Shown piece by piece: positions 15,668-24,680 of a stretch of DNA of 33,223 nucleotides. The stretch is from an uncultured Oscillospiraceae bacterium. GTDB taxonomy: Bacteria > Bacillota > Clostridia > Oscillospirales > Ruminococcaceae. The stretch's first letter is position 1. Each line of letters opens with the position of its first letter. Where the stretch lies: positions 1-33,223 of the forward strand of contig CAKSHG010000005.1 of NCBI GenBank assembly GCA_934456315.1, in the 5' to 3' direction. The translations under genes and the position numbers were made by a program. Below the pieces are notes generated by a model that was not told where the DNA came from, searched no databases, and saw only the letters and a list, made by a program, of their open reading frames with translations.

Positions 15668-16438
15668 TTAGTTTATCGGGAAGTTTACCGCATACATTGT
15701 CATCAGACGCACGGAGCACAGAAGTCTGTCGGAAAGGGTAGCGTAGTCCTTTTCCTTGTGCTGCTCACGCGCTGCGCTGGCGGGTTCGTCATTCCAGCTG
15801 CCCATTGCGCCGAATACATCGGCTGCGTCAGCTGCGAGGTAGTACTTCATGTAATCCTCCGGAATAGCGGGTGCCGCCGCTCCGCTCTTTATTACGGGTG
15901 CTGCCGTGCCGTTAAGGATATCCTCCGCCTTTTTGAAGGTCTTGACGAACTGCTCCTGACCAAGCTGCTGCGCGAGGTCAGCCACATCAGTAAGCGACGC
16001 GATAGCCATCGACTTCTCGTTGCGGAATTCAGGGTCGGTCGCAGGCGCGTTTTCAGCGATCGCCTCGGTGTACTCAATGCTCCACAGGCGGGTGTCGTCG
16101 TTAAAGCTCCAGTGCGGAACAAATCTTGTGACTACGTCGTCCTCATAGCGCACGAATATAGATACGGCGGAGTTGTTGGAATATCCCAGCGCCATTCTGT
16201 TCACTCTCATGCCGAGTATCATGAAGATATTCTTCACGCCCTCCTTGGCAATATGTGCGTACCAGTCGGCGGGATCCTTTGCGCGGAACAGCGGCGCGCC
16301 GCTCTTCTTCCTGTCGCAGAAATTGAATGTTGTGCTTCCCTCGTACTTTAACGGCGTGAATTCGTATTCAGAACCGTCTTTCATTGCTTTTCTGGCTGCC
16401 GCTACGATACGGCTTGCCTGTGTAACTTCTCCGTTCAT
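15668..16438 (-). CDS. Conserved-looking protein of unknown function
   Basis: This 256-residue protein is not recognised. It has no signal peptide or membrane segment. Residues 1-150 appear globular and mixed alpha/beta (FTPLKYEGSTTFNF, NRMALGYSNNSAVSIFVRYEDD). Residues 165-200 contain an Ala/Pro-rich linker (GTAAPVIKSGAAAPAIP), and the end (SDRLLCSVRLMTMYAVN) is probably helical. Start is ATG 16438 with a clear AGGAG 8 nt upstream. It lies between deoB and mrp with gaps of 11 and 15 nt and must be co-expressed with them. Confidence 0.8.
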   Translation of the reverse strand: MNGEVTQASRIVAAARKAMKDGSEYEFTPLKYEGSTTFNFCDRKKSGAPLFRAKDPADWYAHIAKEGVKNIFMILGMRVNRMALGYSNNSAVSIFVRYEDDVVTRFVPHWSFNDDTRLWSIEYTEAIAENAPATDPEFRNEKSMAIASLTDVADLAQQLGQEQFVKTFKKAEDILNGTAAPVIKSGAAAPAIPEDYMKYYLAADAADVFGAMGSWNDEPASAAREQHKEKDYATLSDRLLCSVRLMTMYAVNFPIN

Positions 16439-16449
16439 TATTATGCTCC

Positions 16450-17619
16450 TTAATATGTGATTTTATTTGCAAAGCTCTCGCCGTCCAGGCTGCCGCTTGC
16501 GCCAAGCAGGTCGAGGACGGTTGCTCCGATATCTCCGAAGCAGGCTCTTATGCCAAGGTCGGCAGGTCTTACTGACTGACCTGCAATAAGCACCGGGATA
16601 TGCTCCCGGGTATGGTCGGTGCCGGAATATTTCGGGTCGCAGCCGTGATCCGCCGTAATTATCAGCACGTCCTCCGGCAGCATTTTCTCGAGGAATCCGC
16701 CCAGCCACACATCAAACTCATTGAGCGCCTGTGCGTAACCCTCCGGGTCGCGGCGGTGCCCGTACTGCATGTCGAAATCCACCAGATTCGTGAAGCACAG
16801 CCCGTTAAACGGAATGCTCTGGAAATGGGAGGTTTCATTCATATCGCAGAAGTTGCCGATATCGCGGACGTACTTCGTGAGCCCTCTGCCGGCAAAGATA
16901 TCGTAAATCTTGCCGATCCCGATAGCGTCAAATCCCTGCTGCGACAGGCAGTCGAGCATGGTGTCCTTCGGCGGAAGAAGCGAGAAATCATGTCTGCGCG
17001 GAGTCCTCGTAAACGGGAACTCTCCCTCGAAGGGACGTGCAATAACGCGGCCGACCGCGTTTTCGCCGGTCAGTATCTCCCGCGCCATGCGGCAGTATTC
17101 GTACAGGGTTTCCACCGGCACCACTGATTCGTGGGCGGCTATCTGAAAAACGCTGTCCGCTGACGTGTAGACGATGAGGTCGCCAGTGCGGATATGCTCC
17201 TCGCCGTAGTCTGCGATGACTTTGGTGCCACTGTAGGGCTTATTGCAGAGAACTCCCCTGCCGGTCGCCTCGCTGAATTTTCTGATGACGTCCTCCGGGA
17301 ATCCGTTCGGGTAGGTCGGGAACGGCTTTGCCGACACGATGCCTGCAATTTCCCAGTGACCAGTTGTGGTATCCTTCCCGCGGGAGCGCTCTGCAATTTT
17401 GAGGTACGCGCCCCTGGGCTCGGGAACCGGCTCGCCGACGGTCACGCCGTCAATATTGAACAGCCCCAGGCTTCGCATATTCGGGACGTTCAGCTTCCCG
17501 GTTTCAAAGCAGGAACGCAGCGTGTTTGCTCCCTTATCGCCGAAATCAGCGGAATCCGGCATTTCGCCGACTCCGAAACTGTCCAGCACTATCAGGAAAA
17601 CCCTCTTTGCATGTGACAT
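16450..17619 (-). CDS. deoB: Phosphopentomutase
   Basis: DeoB moves phosphate between C1 and C5 of (deoxy)ribose phosphate, linking nucleoside phosphorolysis to central metabolism in the cytoplasm. The 389 residues match the family. The metal ligand Asp is in VLDSFGVGE (D13), the phosphorylated Thr is in DTTTGHWE (about residues 83-90), and the second metal site is TADHGCDPKYSGTDHTREH, the alkaline-phosphatase-superfamily signature. It follows deoC by 9 nt; the product of DeoB is the substrate of DeoC. Confidence 0.97.
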   Translation of the reverse strand: MSHAKRVFLIVLDSFGVGEMPDSADFGDKGANTLRSCFETGKLNVPNMRSLGLFNIDGVTVGEPVPEPRGAYLKIAERSRGKDTTTGHWEIAGIVSAKPFPTYPNGFPEDVIRKFSEATGRGVLCNKPYSGTKVIADYGEEHIRTGDLIVYTSADSVFQIAAHESVVPVETLYEYCRMAREILTGENAVGRVIARPFEGEFPFTRTPRRHDFSLLPPKDTMLDCLSQQGFDAIGIGKIYDIFAGRGLTKYVRDIGNFCDMNETSHFQSIPFNGLCFTNLVDFDMQYGHRRDPEGYAQALNEFDVWLGGFLEKMLPEDVLIITADHGCDPKYSGTDHTREHIPVLIAGQSVRPADLGIRACFGDIGATVLDLLGASGSLDGESFANKITY

Positions 17620-17628
17620 ACTAACACC

Positions 17629-18276
17629 TCATTTCTCATTCAGAAGCTTTACCGCCGAGCTTGTGCCGATACGATCACAGCCGGCTTCCAGGAACATTTC
17701 GAGATCCTCGCGGGACTTAACTCCTCCTGCGGCTTTCATCTTCACGCTGCCGCCGATGTGCTTCGCAAAAAGCCTGATGTCCTCAAGTTTCGCACCGGCA
17801 GTCCCGAAACCTGTGGAGGTCTTGATGTAATCCGCCCCAGCGTTGGTTACGCATTCGCAGAGCCGTATCTTCTCGTCCTCGGTGAGATAGCAGGTTTCGA
17901 CGATGACTTTCAGGATCTTACCCGGGCAGGCGCTTCGCACATCGGATATCTCGTTCTGAACTCCGTCGAAATCGCCGTTCTTCACCATTCCGAGATTTAT
18001 CACCATGTCTATTTCAGACGCGCCGTTCTCAACCGCGTCCCGGGTTTCAAGGCACTTGACGGCTGTCGTGTTATAGCCGAGCGGAAACCCTATTACGGTG
18101 CAGATATTCAGCGCGGGGAATTTGTCATGCGCGTACTTCACATAAGACGGCGGTATGCAGACGCTTGCGGTCCTTAGGCGGAGCGCCTCCTCGCACAGGC
18201 GGTCTATCTCCTCCGCTGTGGACGTGGGTCGAAGCAGAGTGTGGTCGATATGCGGCAGTATTTCGTTGTCGGTCAT
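17629..18276 (-). CDS. deoC: Deoxyribose-phosphate aldolase
   Basis: DeoC splits deoxyribose 5-phosphate to glyceraldehyde 3-phosphate and acetaldehyde. The 215 residues show a TIM barrel with the Schiff-base lysine K152 in YIKTSTGFG, the proton-relay residues in EIDMVINLG and ILKVIVE, and KAAGGVKS near the C-terminus. Start is ATG 18276, with GAGGG 5 nt upstream; an in-frame ATG at 18306 adds ten residues not typical of the family. It pairs with deoB downstream as a deoxynucleoside catabolic module; no phosphorylase gene is adjacent. Confidence 0.96.
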   Translation of the reverse strand: MTDNEILPHIDHTLLRPTSTAEEIDRLCEEALRLRTASVCIPPSYVKYAHDKFPALNICTVIGFPLGYNTTAVKCLETRDAVENGASEIDMVINLGMVKNGDFDGVQNEISDVRSACPGKILKVIVETCYLTEDEKIRLCECVTNAGADYIKTSTGFGTAGAKLEDIRLFAKHIGGSVKMKAAGGVKSREDLEMFLEAGCDRIGTSSAVKLLNEK

Positions 18277-18295
18277 TTTATCCCTCTTTTCAAGG

Positions 18296-19042
18296 TCAGA
18301 GATCAAGGTCGGTACAGGTCAGCGGTATCGCAAGACCCATTCCCTCCGATACGACTATTTCGCATTCCGGAGCCAGGATAACGGTTTTCCCCCAGCTGAA
18401 GCGGATATTGAACGTCCTGCCGGAGCAGTTTTTTATTATCCCGAGGAACTCCCTGTCGGGAAGCGACTTCCCCGAATGCGACACGAATTCGATGTTGCCG
18501 TCGTTATACGGGTGGAAATCAACGTAATAATCGAGCGACGCAGTGACCTTTCCCTGTTTGTCGCGGTAAAGGTCGGTTATCTGGGACACCATCTCCGCCT
18601 CGCCGGATCTTGTACGGTAGACCGCCATGCTGAAGCACAGCGGATTATCATCGGTAAGCTCAATATACAGCGAGCCGTCTTTCAGCCTGGAGTGCAGCTC
18701 CGTTTTCATGTTCCTGAAATATTCGTCAAGCCCGGTATAGTGGTCGGATACCTGCGGCAGGCACTTCATAAGTCCGTATTCCCGCGCAAAACGCTCGAAA
18801 ACGCGGAAAGCGCGCATCGCATTGTATCCCTGGCAGTCCATTTCGGCTATCGACAGCCTGTATTGAGAGTTCAAGGTGAACAGGGTTATCGCTTCGCCGT
18901 CATACTCCGCGCTTTCTATCAGCGAGGTATGTATGATGGTCCCGTCGGCGCAGTTAGGGCTTGAATGCCCGTAAACCGTGCCGTGAGCAAGATAACCCAG
19001 GTTACCCTGGTATGTAAGGTACCATTTGTATAGTATTTTCAT
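18296..19042 (-). CDS. Protein of unknown function beside GH3
   Basis: This 248-residue protein is not recognised. It lacks a signal peptide and membrane segments and looks globular and beta-rich. The N-terminus KWYLTYQGNLGYLAHGTVYGHSSPNC and the passage SLIESAEYDGEAITLFTLNSQYRL read like a small independent domain; the C-terminal third (FSWGKTVILAPECEIVVSEGM) is beta-rich. It sits 15 nt after the GH3 gene and 19 nt before deoC, so it is co-transcribed with both. Confidence 0.8.
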   Translation of the reverse strand: MKILYKWYLTYQGNLGYLAHGTVYGHSSPNCADGTIIHTSLIESAEYDGEAITLFTLNSQYRLSIAEMDCQGYNAMRAFRVFERFAREYGLMKCLPQVSDHYTGLDEYFRNMKTELHSRLKDGSLYIELTDDNPLCFSMAVYRTRSGEAEMVSQITDLYRDKQGKVTASLDYYVDFHPYNDGNIEFVSHSGKSLPDREFLGIIKNCSGRTFNIRFSWGKTVILAPECEIVVSEGMGLAIPLTCTDLDL

Positions 19043-19057
19043 AGGGTCCTCTGTTTA

Positions 19058-21841
19058 TCAGGTGAACCTGAACGAGCGCAGCGACAGCATTCCGCTGGTT
19101 GTCATGCGGAGCGTGAACTGCCCGTCCAGCGGCTCTGCGGAGGCGTTGACGGTGGTGAATTTCGTCAGGCTTCCGGTCGGGGGTATCACTACCTCGGCGA
19201 CCGTTCGCCCGGATTCAGCCGCAACGATGCTAAGCCTTACCTCCGGACCCGGGTTGGACGCGGTGACGCTCACCATGTGGTAGCTCCTAAGGCGGCAGTA
19301 TTCATAGCTGATGCTGCTCTGCCAGTCGTTTATCAGCGCGTATTCATTTAGTTCAGCGTCCGCGTCGAACTTCACATCGACGTAATTCAGCGCAGACACC
19401 GCCGGTATCTCATCGCAAACCTCTACGCCCTGATAGTCGGACGCGTTGACCTTAATATCGCAGGTCCTGCGGATATCCGCAGAGGACGCGCCTATCATCA
19501 GCGTGTATGACCCGCTTATAAGGTCAAAATCGTTCTTGTTGACGTTCCAGTAAGAAAGGTCGTCCACCGGGAAAGTCAGCTCGACTGTCACGGTTTCACC
19601 CCGGGGAACGAAAACTCTCCTGAATGCGCGGAGCTGCTTCTTCGGAACGGTCATCGGGACGCCGTTGGGAGCGGCGTAAAGCTGTACTACCTCGTCGCCG
19701 TCCATCATGCCGACATTCTCTATGTCCAGCGTAACCTTTACGGTTTCACCCTTTGCGTAGGATATCTTGTCCGGCTTCGCGGCACAGTACCTGAATCCGG
19801 TGTAGCTCATTCCGTAGCCGAACGGGAACAGCGGCTCGCCGTCATAGTACAGATACGTCGAACGAGTGCGAACGATGTTGTAATCCTCGATGTCGCACAA
19901 ATCTGCTCCGGAACGGTACCACGTCACCGGGCAGCGTCCTGCAGGCGAAACCTCGCCGAAAAGCGTGCGGAATACCGCACTGCCAAGCGCAGGTCCTGCG
20001 TGGCAGACATGCATCAGGGTTGAAATACGGTCATTGTCCAGCTGATACGGATAACCCGAAACCAGGTAAAGGACCGCGTTCGGATTAAGCTCCAGAACTG
20101 CGTCAAGGTTGCGGCTCTGCTTCTCCGGCAGGCGCAGATGCCTGCGGTCTGTGGTTTCCCGGGCGTTTATCATGGGATCGTTGCCGCAGAAAACTACTAC
20201 GTTGTGCGCTTCGGTGGCTATTCTCCTTGCGCGCTCCGTTCCGTCGGAGAATATCTCCATCGTCATGAGGGAGTTCTTCGGCGCACGCAGCGCTTCGGAG
20301 GCGGTCAGCTCGCCCTCCGGCGTTATCGTAAGGAAACGTTTCTGCCAGTTTTTCAGGCGGCATTCCCTGCCGTTCTTTTCAAGAAAGAACAGCTCATGAA
20401 CGAACCAGCCGAAAACCTGGTCTGCGGTGCACTTCATCACGCCACAGTCAGAAAGGAACTTGTTGTTCAGGCGGGAGCGCAGTGAAACTGCGCCATCGCC
20501 CCACTCGAACAGCTCAAACAGGCAGGCTTCGTTTAACAGCGGGCTGTCGCACCTGACAGAGCCGTCGTCGCTCACCGAGAAGTAGAAGCCATTGGCGGCG
20601 CTGCGCAGTGCTATCGTGTCGTTTCCGCAGTCGTAGATTATGTTTTCTCTGCCAAGCTGCGCGGTCAGCACGTCAAGGATCGTGCTGCACTTCGGGGAGG
20701 TCCCGGTGTACCAGTCGCGGAAAAGCATGTCGGCATGATATCCGATCACAGCAAGCTTTCCGTCCTTGCTAAGCGGAAGCACGCCGCGGCTGTTTTTCAG
20801 CAGTATCACGGATTTCTCCGCGGCTTCCTGCGCCAGCTTCGCGGAATCCTCGGAACAGAGCATTGATTCCGGGTAGTCGAACAGACTGATGTCGTCGAAC
20901 TCACCCAGCAGGAATCTTGCCTTGAGCGGTCCGGTAAGTGCACGGTCGATGTCGGAAACCGAGATAAGCCCGGAGTCGAGGGCTTCCTGCGCGGCAGCCC
21001 TGACAATGTCCTCGTTGTCGGTCATGATATTGGCGCCGTTGTGCTTAAGTATCTTGACAAGCGCGGAGGTGTGATCGTCGTCGCTGCGGTGATACTGAAC
21101 ATTCTGAATAAAGTCCCCGCCGTCGGTCACCGCGAACAAAAGTCCCCACTGCTCCCGCGCAAACTGAAGCTCCGGCGAGCACAGCTGCTCAACGCCATTT
21201 ACCTCGTTGTAGCTGGTCATGAGGCTTAGCGCCCTGCCCTCGCGGACGGGCTTCTCGAACGCCTTGAGGTAATACTCATGCTTGAGCCGCGTAGGTACGC
21301 TTGCGTTGCAGTTGACCCGGGTATCCTCGTTGTTGTTCGCGTAAAAATGCTTGAGCGTTGGGATAACGCGCATGTACTTTTCATCGGAGCCTGCCATTCC
21401 ACGGGTATAGGCAGCCGCCATCGTTCCCGCAAGGCAGGGATCCTCGCCGTAGGCTTCCTCCGTTCTTCCCCAGCGCGGATCACGCTCCAGGTCTACGGTG
21501 GGCCCCCAGACGCAGAGCGACGCCTTGCCCTTCTGGCTGTATATCCGGGTTTCAACGCCTGCTACCTCGCCCATGCGCTCCATTACTCCCGTATCGAACG
21601 TCGCTGCAAGCCCGAAAGGCTCCGGGAATACGGTCGAGGGATAGTCGCCCTTGGGGTCGCGGCAGACCAGTCCCCGCGCGACCTCGGCGCCTATCCAGAA
21701 TTCCTTTATGCCGAGCCTTGGGACCTCGTTCATGTGCGACGTAAGCAGCCCCAGTTTTTCCTCAACGGTCAGCTCGCCTAACAGGGTGGCAGTTCTTTCG
21801 TCAATGTCAAGTGAAGTATCGCGGAATCTGTATTCAGGCAT
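19058..21841 (-). CDS. Glycoside hydrolase family 3 with beta-trefoil-like insert and C-terminal CBM6-like domain
   Basis: This 927-residue enzyme lacks a signal peptide, so it probably cleaves imported oligosaccharides inside the cell (beta-glucosidase or beta-xylosidase type). The GH3 barrel includes RDPRWGRTEEAYGEDP and KHFYANN; the likely nucleophile is Asp in LLFAVTDGGDF, where most members have SDW or SDC. The second GH3 domain starts near residue 335 and is interrupted by about residues 410-515 (NGFYFSVSDDG, NNKFLSDCG), resembling a fascin-like beta-trefoil. A fibronectin-like domain (690-800) and a CBM6-like domain (about 800-927) follow. Start is ATG 21841 with GAGG 8 nt upstream. 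Specificity is not predictable. Confidence 0.93.
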   Translation of the reverse strand: MPEYRFRDTSLDIDERTATLLGELTVEEKLGLLTSHMNEVPRLGIKEFWIGAEVARGLVCRDPKGDYPSTVFPEPFGLAATFDTGVMERMGEVAGVETRIYSQKGKASLCVWGPTVDLERDPRWGRTEEAYGEDPCLAGTMAAAYTRGMAGSDEKYMRVIPTLKHFYANNNEDTRVNCNASVPTRLKHEYYLKAFEKPVREGRALSLMTSYNEVNGVEQLCSPELQFAREQWGLLFAVTDGGDFIQNVQYHRSDDDHTSALVKILKHNGANIMTDNEDIVRAAAQEALDSGLISVSDIDRALTGPLKARFLLGEFDDISLFDYPESMLCSEDSAKLAQEAAEKSVILLKNSRGVLPLSKDGKLAVIGYHADMLFRDWYTGTSPKCSTILDVLTAQLGRENIIYDCGNDTIALRSAANGFYFSVSDDGSVRCDSPLLNEACLFELFEWGDGAVSLRSRLNNKFLSDCGVMKCTADQVFGWFVHELFFLEKNGRECRLKNWQKRFLTITPEGELTASEALRAPKNSLMTMEIFSDGTERARRIATEAHNVVVFCGNDPMINARETTDRRHLRLPEKQSRNLDAVLELNPNAVLYLVSGYPYQLDNDRISTLMHVCHAGPALGSAVFRTLFGEVSPAGRCPVTWYRSGADLCDIEDYNIVRTRSTYLYYDGEPLFPFGYGMSYTGFRYCAAKPDKISYAKGETVKVTLDIENVGMMDGDEVVQLYAAPNGVPMTVPKKQLRAFRRVFVPRGETVTVELTFPVDDLSYWNVNKNDFDLISGSYTLMIGASSADIRRTCDIKVNASDYQGVEVCDEIPAVSALNYVDVKFDADAELNEYALINDWQSSISYEYCRLRSYHMVSVTASNPGPEVRLSIVAAESGRTVAEVVIPPTGSLTKFTTVNASAEPLDGQFTLRMTTSGMLSLRSFRFT

Positions 21842-21853
21842 GTTCAGCACCTC

Positions 21854-22336
21854 TTATTTCTTGGATTCTTCCTTTACACGCTTTCTCTTGCTCAGCTCCG
21901 CGTAGATGAAAATATCCCGGGAGCGTGTGATATGAAAGCTGTTCTTCTTTATGTAGTCGTTTGCCGTGTGCTTGGGTCTTGCTGTTTTCATGCAGGATTT
22001 CATTATAAGGCAGACTATCAGCGCGATTATCAAGCCGACAACTAGCGAAATTCCCGCCATTTTCAGGATATCCTGCGCGGTGAATGTCTCCGGTTCCTCG
22101 GAAACCTCGGTCGTATACTCCTCGTCAGAGATTGCGGCATTGTCCTCAAGATACAGCTTCTGAACATCGTCAGCCGCTGTCAGGTCCTGTTCAGCGTAAG
22201 TGCCGTCGGAGTCATCTTCCATGAGAACGGCAAATGGCTGATACTGCTCGGAATCATAGAGCGGAGCTGCGCCCGCCGACGCAGATACAGTCAGTGCGGC
22301 AAATGCTGCCGCGAGAACGGAAATGATCTTCTTCAT
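21854..22336 (-). CDS. Signal peptide + membrane tail of a TPM-family protein, TPM domain missing
   Basis: This 160-residue protein has a signal peptide (about 1-23, ending SAGAA), a short acidic segment (25-85), one membrane helix (about 92-112) and a basic cytoplasmic tail. The helix and tail (IIALIVCLIMKSCMKTARPKHTANDYIKKNSFHITRSRDIFIY) closely resemble the C-terminal ends of TPM-domain proteins of Clostridia, but the 120-residue TPM domain expected between signal peptide and helix is absent. Its neighbour is the zinc-ribbon protein that commonly accompanies such TPM proteins. Function is unknown. Start is ATG 22336 behind AAGGGGG. Confidence 0.82.
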   Translation of the reverse strand: MKKIISVLAAAFAALTVSASAGAAPLYDSEQYQPFAVLMEDDSDGTYAEQDLTAADDVQKLYLEDNAAISDEEYTTEVSEEPETFTAQDILKMAGISLVVGLIIALIVCLIMKSCMKTARPKHTANDYIKKNSFHITRSRDIFIYAELSKRKRVKEESKK

Positions 22337-22348
22337 GACAGCACCCCC

Positions 22349-23410
22349 TTAAAGAAACAGCTGGAGCAGCGTGCCGATAATTCCCACGCCGACCGTTATA
22401 GACGCGAATATCGCCCAGAACTTGCGCCAGCTTACCGGAAGCTCGCCGACAAACTTGCCGGTCTGCGCGTTCATCGCGAATTTGTATATTTTCCCGCGGT
22501 AGTTCGTGCTAAGTATCCACACGGGGAGCATTGCATAGCGTATCTTGCCTGTGTTCAGGCTCATGTTGGTGCTCTGGGCAGTCACGGTATCGTAGCCTAC
22601 GACTGTATTTCTAAGCAGTTCCTGCATTCCGTTCTTGACGCGCTCGTTTGCGCGGGGCTGCGCGGCAACGGAATCCACATTGTACCTGTCCGCCAGGAAT
22701 CCGGACAGATACGCCTGCTGGAAACGCTTTCCGGCGGATACGTCGAACGGCTCTATTGCCTCCATGTAGCACGCTTCCATCTTGTCGGAGCCGTTGACCG
22801 GAACGTCAGCGAATCCGGCTTCGCCCTCGCGGATAACCATGTAGTGCTCCGTGCGGGTGTAGTCGAAATCGTCAGTGGACCACTTCTTGACCTTGGTCGC
22901 GTCGAAACGCATTTTTCCCGCAGCGTCGCAGTCATACAGCCAGAACGGAACATACAGTCCCTTTATCTCCTCGATGCGGTGCTCGGAAACGAACGTCGGA
23001 GGGAGCAGCGGCTTTCCCTTGCAGAACTTGCGGAGAGCATTCTGCGCCTCCTCCTTGGTCTTGCTGAACGGAATTATCAGGTCAGGCTGGAGCAGTCCGG
23101 ATACGTTGTTGTCAAGCACAACCGGGCTGTCGCAGTAAGGGCAGCTCGCCGCCGCTGAATCCTCGCTGACTGTGATCGTTCCTCCGCAGGACTTACATAT
23201 GTAGTTCTTCAGCCCTGTCACCTCGCCGGGCGCGGTGTAAGGATCCCATGCGTACTCCTCGACCGGAGTGGAGTTCTCCTCACGCTCGAATTCCTCAAGG
23301 GTGGCTATATCGTAAGCATTGTCGCAGTAGTCGCATTTCATCTTCTGCTCGTTGGCGTCCCACTTTAGCTTCGCGCCGCAGCTGGGGCACTTGAATTCCT
23401 GTACTCCCAT
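22349..23410 (-). CDS. Double zinc-ribbon membrane-anchored protein
   Basis: This 353-residue protein has two zinc ribbons (CPSC and CDYC near 8-29; CKSC and CPYC near 70-95), a central domain that may bind ligand or protein (about 100-325), and a C-terminal membrane helix (about 330-352). It matches the TFIIB-like zinc-ribbon proteins of Clostridia that are encoded next to TPM-domain proteins; the function of that pair is not established. The gene lies 12 nt before the TPM-tail gene and 22 nt after the U32 gene. Start is ATG 23410 with a GGAAGG ribosome site. Confidence 0.88.
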   Translation of the reverse strand: MGVQEFKCPSCGAKLKWDANEQKMKCDYCDNAYDIATLEEFEREENSTPVEEYAWDPYTAPGEVTGLKNYICKSCGGTITVSEDSAAASCPYCDSPVVLDNNVSGLLQPDLIIPFSKTKEEAQNALRKFCKGKPLLPPTFVSEHRIEEIKGLYVPFWLYDCDAAGKMRFDATKVKKWSTDDFDYTRTEHYMVIREGEAGFADVPVNGSDKMEACYMEAIEPFDVSAGKRFQQAYLSGFLADRYNVDSVAAQPRANERVKNGMQELLRNTVVGYDTVTAQSTNMSLNTGKIRYAMLPVWILSTNYRGKIYKFAMNAQTGKFVGELPVSWRKFWAIFASITVGVGIIGTLLQLFL

Positions 23411-23432
23411 GATTACCTTCCTTTCCGCATAA

Positions 23433-24680
23433 TCAGTTCATTTTCTTGCGAAGTATTGTGTGCGCAGGCACGCTTATATCCGTCGGGATAGTCAGCTTTT
23501 CCGTTGCGCGTCTTGCGATCTCTATCTGGATTCCGTCCGCGCCGAACATCTTCTCCGGCTTGAACACGATAGGCTCCGCGTGCGGCGGGAGCAGCTCCAG
23601 CTCGTCGTTCAGCGTGAAATAGTTGCGCTGGGTCAGGTGCATCACGCCGTTTTCGCACTCATCGACTACTCCGACGAAATCGTAATCGCGCATGTAGCCG
23701 CTGTCCGCAAAGTACTGCCCGCCGTTGGTGACTACCGTCGGATCCTGGGTCCCGGAGCCGTCCGTAGGCTTTCCATAGAAGAAGCCCGTGCTGTAGGGAC
23801 GGTGGCTTATCTTGTTCACCTCGTCAAGCACCCACTTCGGAGGCTTTTCGCCCTTTAAATAGCTGTCCAGAGCCGCGCGGTACGCGTTGACCGTCAGCGC
23901 AACGTAATACGCGGATTTCGCTCTGCCTTCGATTTTGAAGCTGGTAACGCCCGCGTCGATCAGGTCGTCCAGGTGGTCTATCATGCACATGTCGCGGGAA
24001 TTCAGGATATAGCTCCCGCGCTCGTCCTCAAATACCTTGAAGAACTGATTCGGACGCTTTTCCTCCATGAGGTAGTAACCCCAGCGGCAGGGCTGTGCGC
24101 ACTCGCCACGATTCGCGCCGCGTCCGGTGAGGTACTCCGAGATAAGGCACCTGCCGGAAAAGCTGACGCACATCGCGCCGTGAACGAAAGTTTCGATCTC
24201 CATGTCCTCCGGGATCTTACGGCGTATCTCGCGGATATCGTCCAGCCCGACCTCCCGGGCGAGGACAACGCGCTTGGCGCCCATTTTGTACAGCTCTATC
24301 GCCGTCTGGTAATTCACTACGCCGGTCTGCGTGGAAATATGCAGCTCCATCTTCGGGGCGTACTGCTTTATCATGGAAATAACGCCGAGGTCGCAGGCTA
24401 TCGCCGCGTCAACGCCGCATTCCTGCGCTGCCGCGATATACTCCGGGAACTGCTCTATCTCGCTGTTGAGCGGTATCGTGTTACAGGTGAGGTGCACCTT
24501 AACGCCGCGTTCATGGGCGAGCCTGACCGCACGGTCAAGCCCCTCCATGTCAAAATTCTTCGCGCCAGCGCGCATTCCGAAGCTCTTTCCGGCAAGGTAA
24601 ACAGCGTCGCAGCCGTAGTCCAGCGCGGAGCGCAGGCACTCCTCGTCGCCTGCCGGAGCAAGAAGCTCTATCTGGTTCAT
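23433..24680 (-). CDS. U32 family protein, probably tRNA hydroxylation protein TrhP
   Basis: This 415-residue protein belongs to the U32 (formerly peptidase) family. In B. subtilis the relatives YrrN/YrrO (TrhP) act in 5-hydroxyuridine formation in tRNA using prephenate and an Fe-S cluster. The family signature ETFVHGAMCVSFSGRCLIS is present, with four cluster cysteines C171, C178, C194 and C198. The N-terminus LLAPAGDEECLRSALDYGCDAVYLAG is typical. It follows mltG with a 1-nt overlap; in B. subtilis mltG (yrrL) lies near yrrN-yrrO, so the neighbourhood is conserved and supports TrhP rather than protease. Confidence 0.92.
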   Translation of the reverse strand: MNQIELLAPAGDEECLRSALDYGCDAVYLAGKSFGMRAGAKNFDMEGLDRAVRLAHERGVKVHLTCNTIPLNSEIEQFPEYIAAAQECGVDAAIACDLGVISMIKQYAPKMELHISTQTGVVNYQTAIELYKMGAKRVVLAREVGLDDIREIRRKIPEDMEIETFVHGAMCVSFSGRCLISEYLTGRGANRGECAQPCRWGYYLMEEKRPNQFFKVFEDERGSYILNSRDMCMIDHLDDLIDAGVTSFKIEGRAKSAYYVALTVNAYRAALDSYLKGEKPPKWVLDEVNKISHRPYSTGFFYGKPTDGSGTQDPTVVTNGGQYFADSGYMRDYDFVGVVDECENGVMHLTQRNYFTLNDELELLPPHAEPIVFKPEKMFGADGIQIEIARRATEKLTIPTDISVPAHTILRKKMN

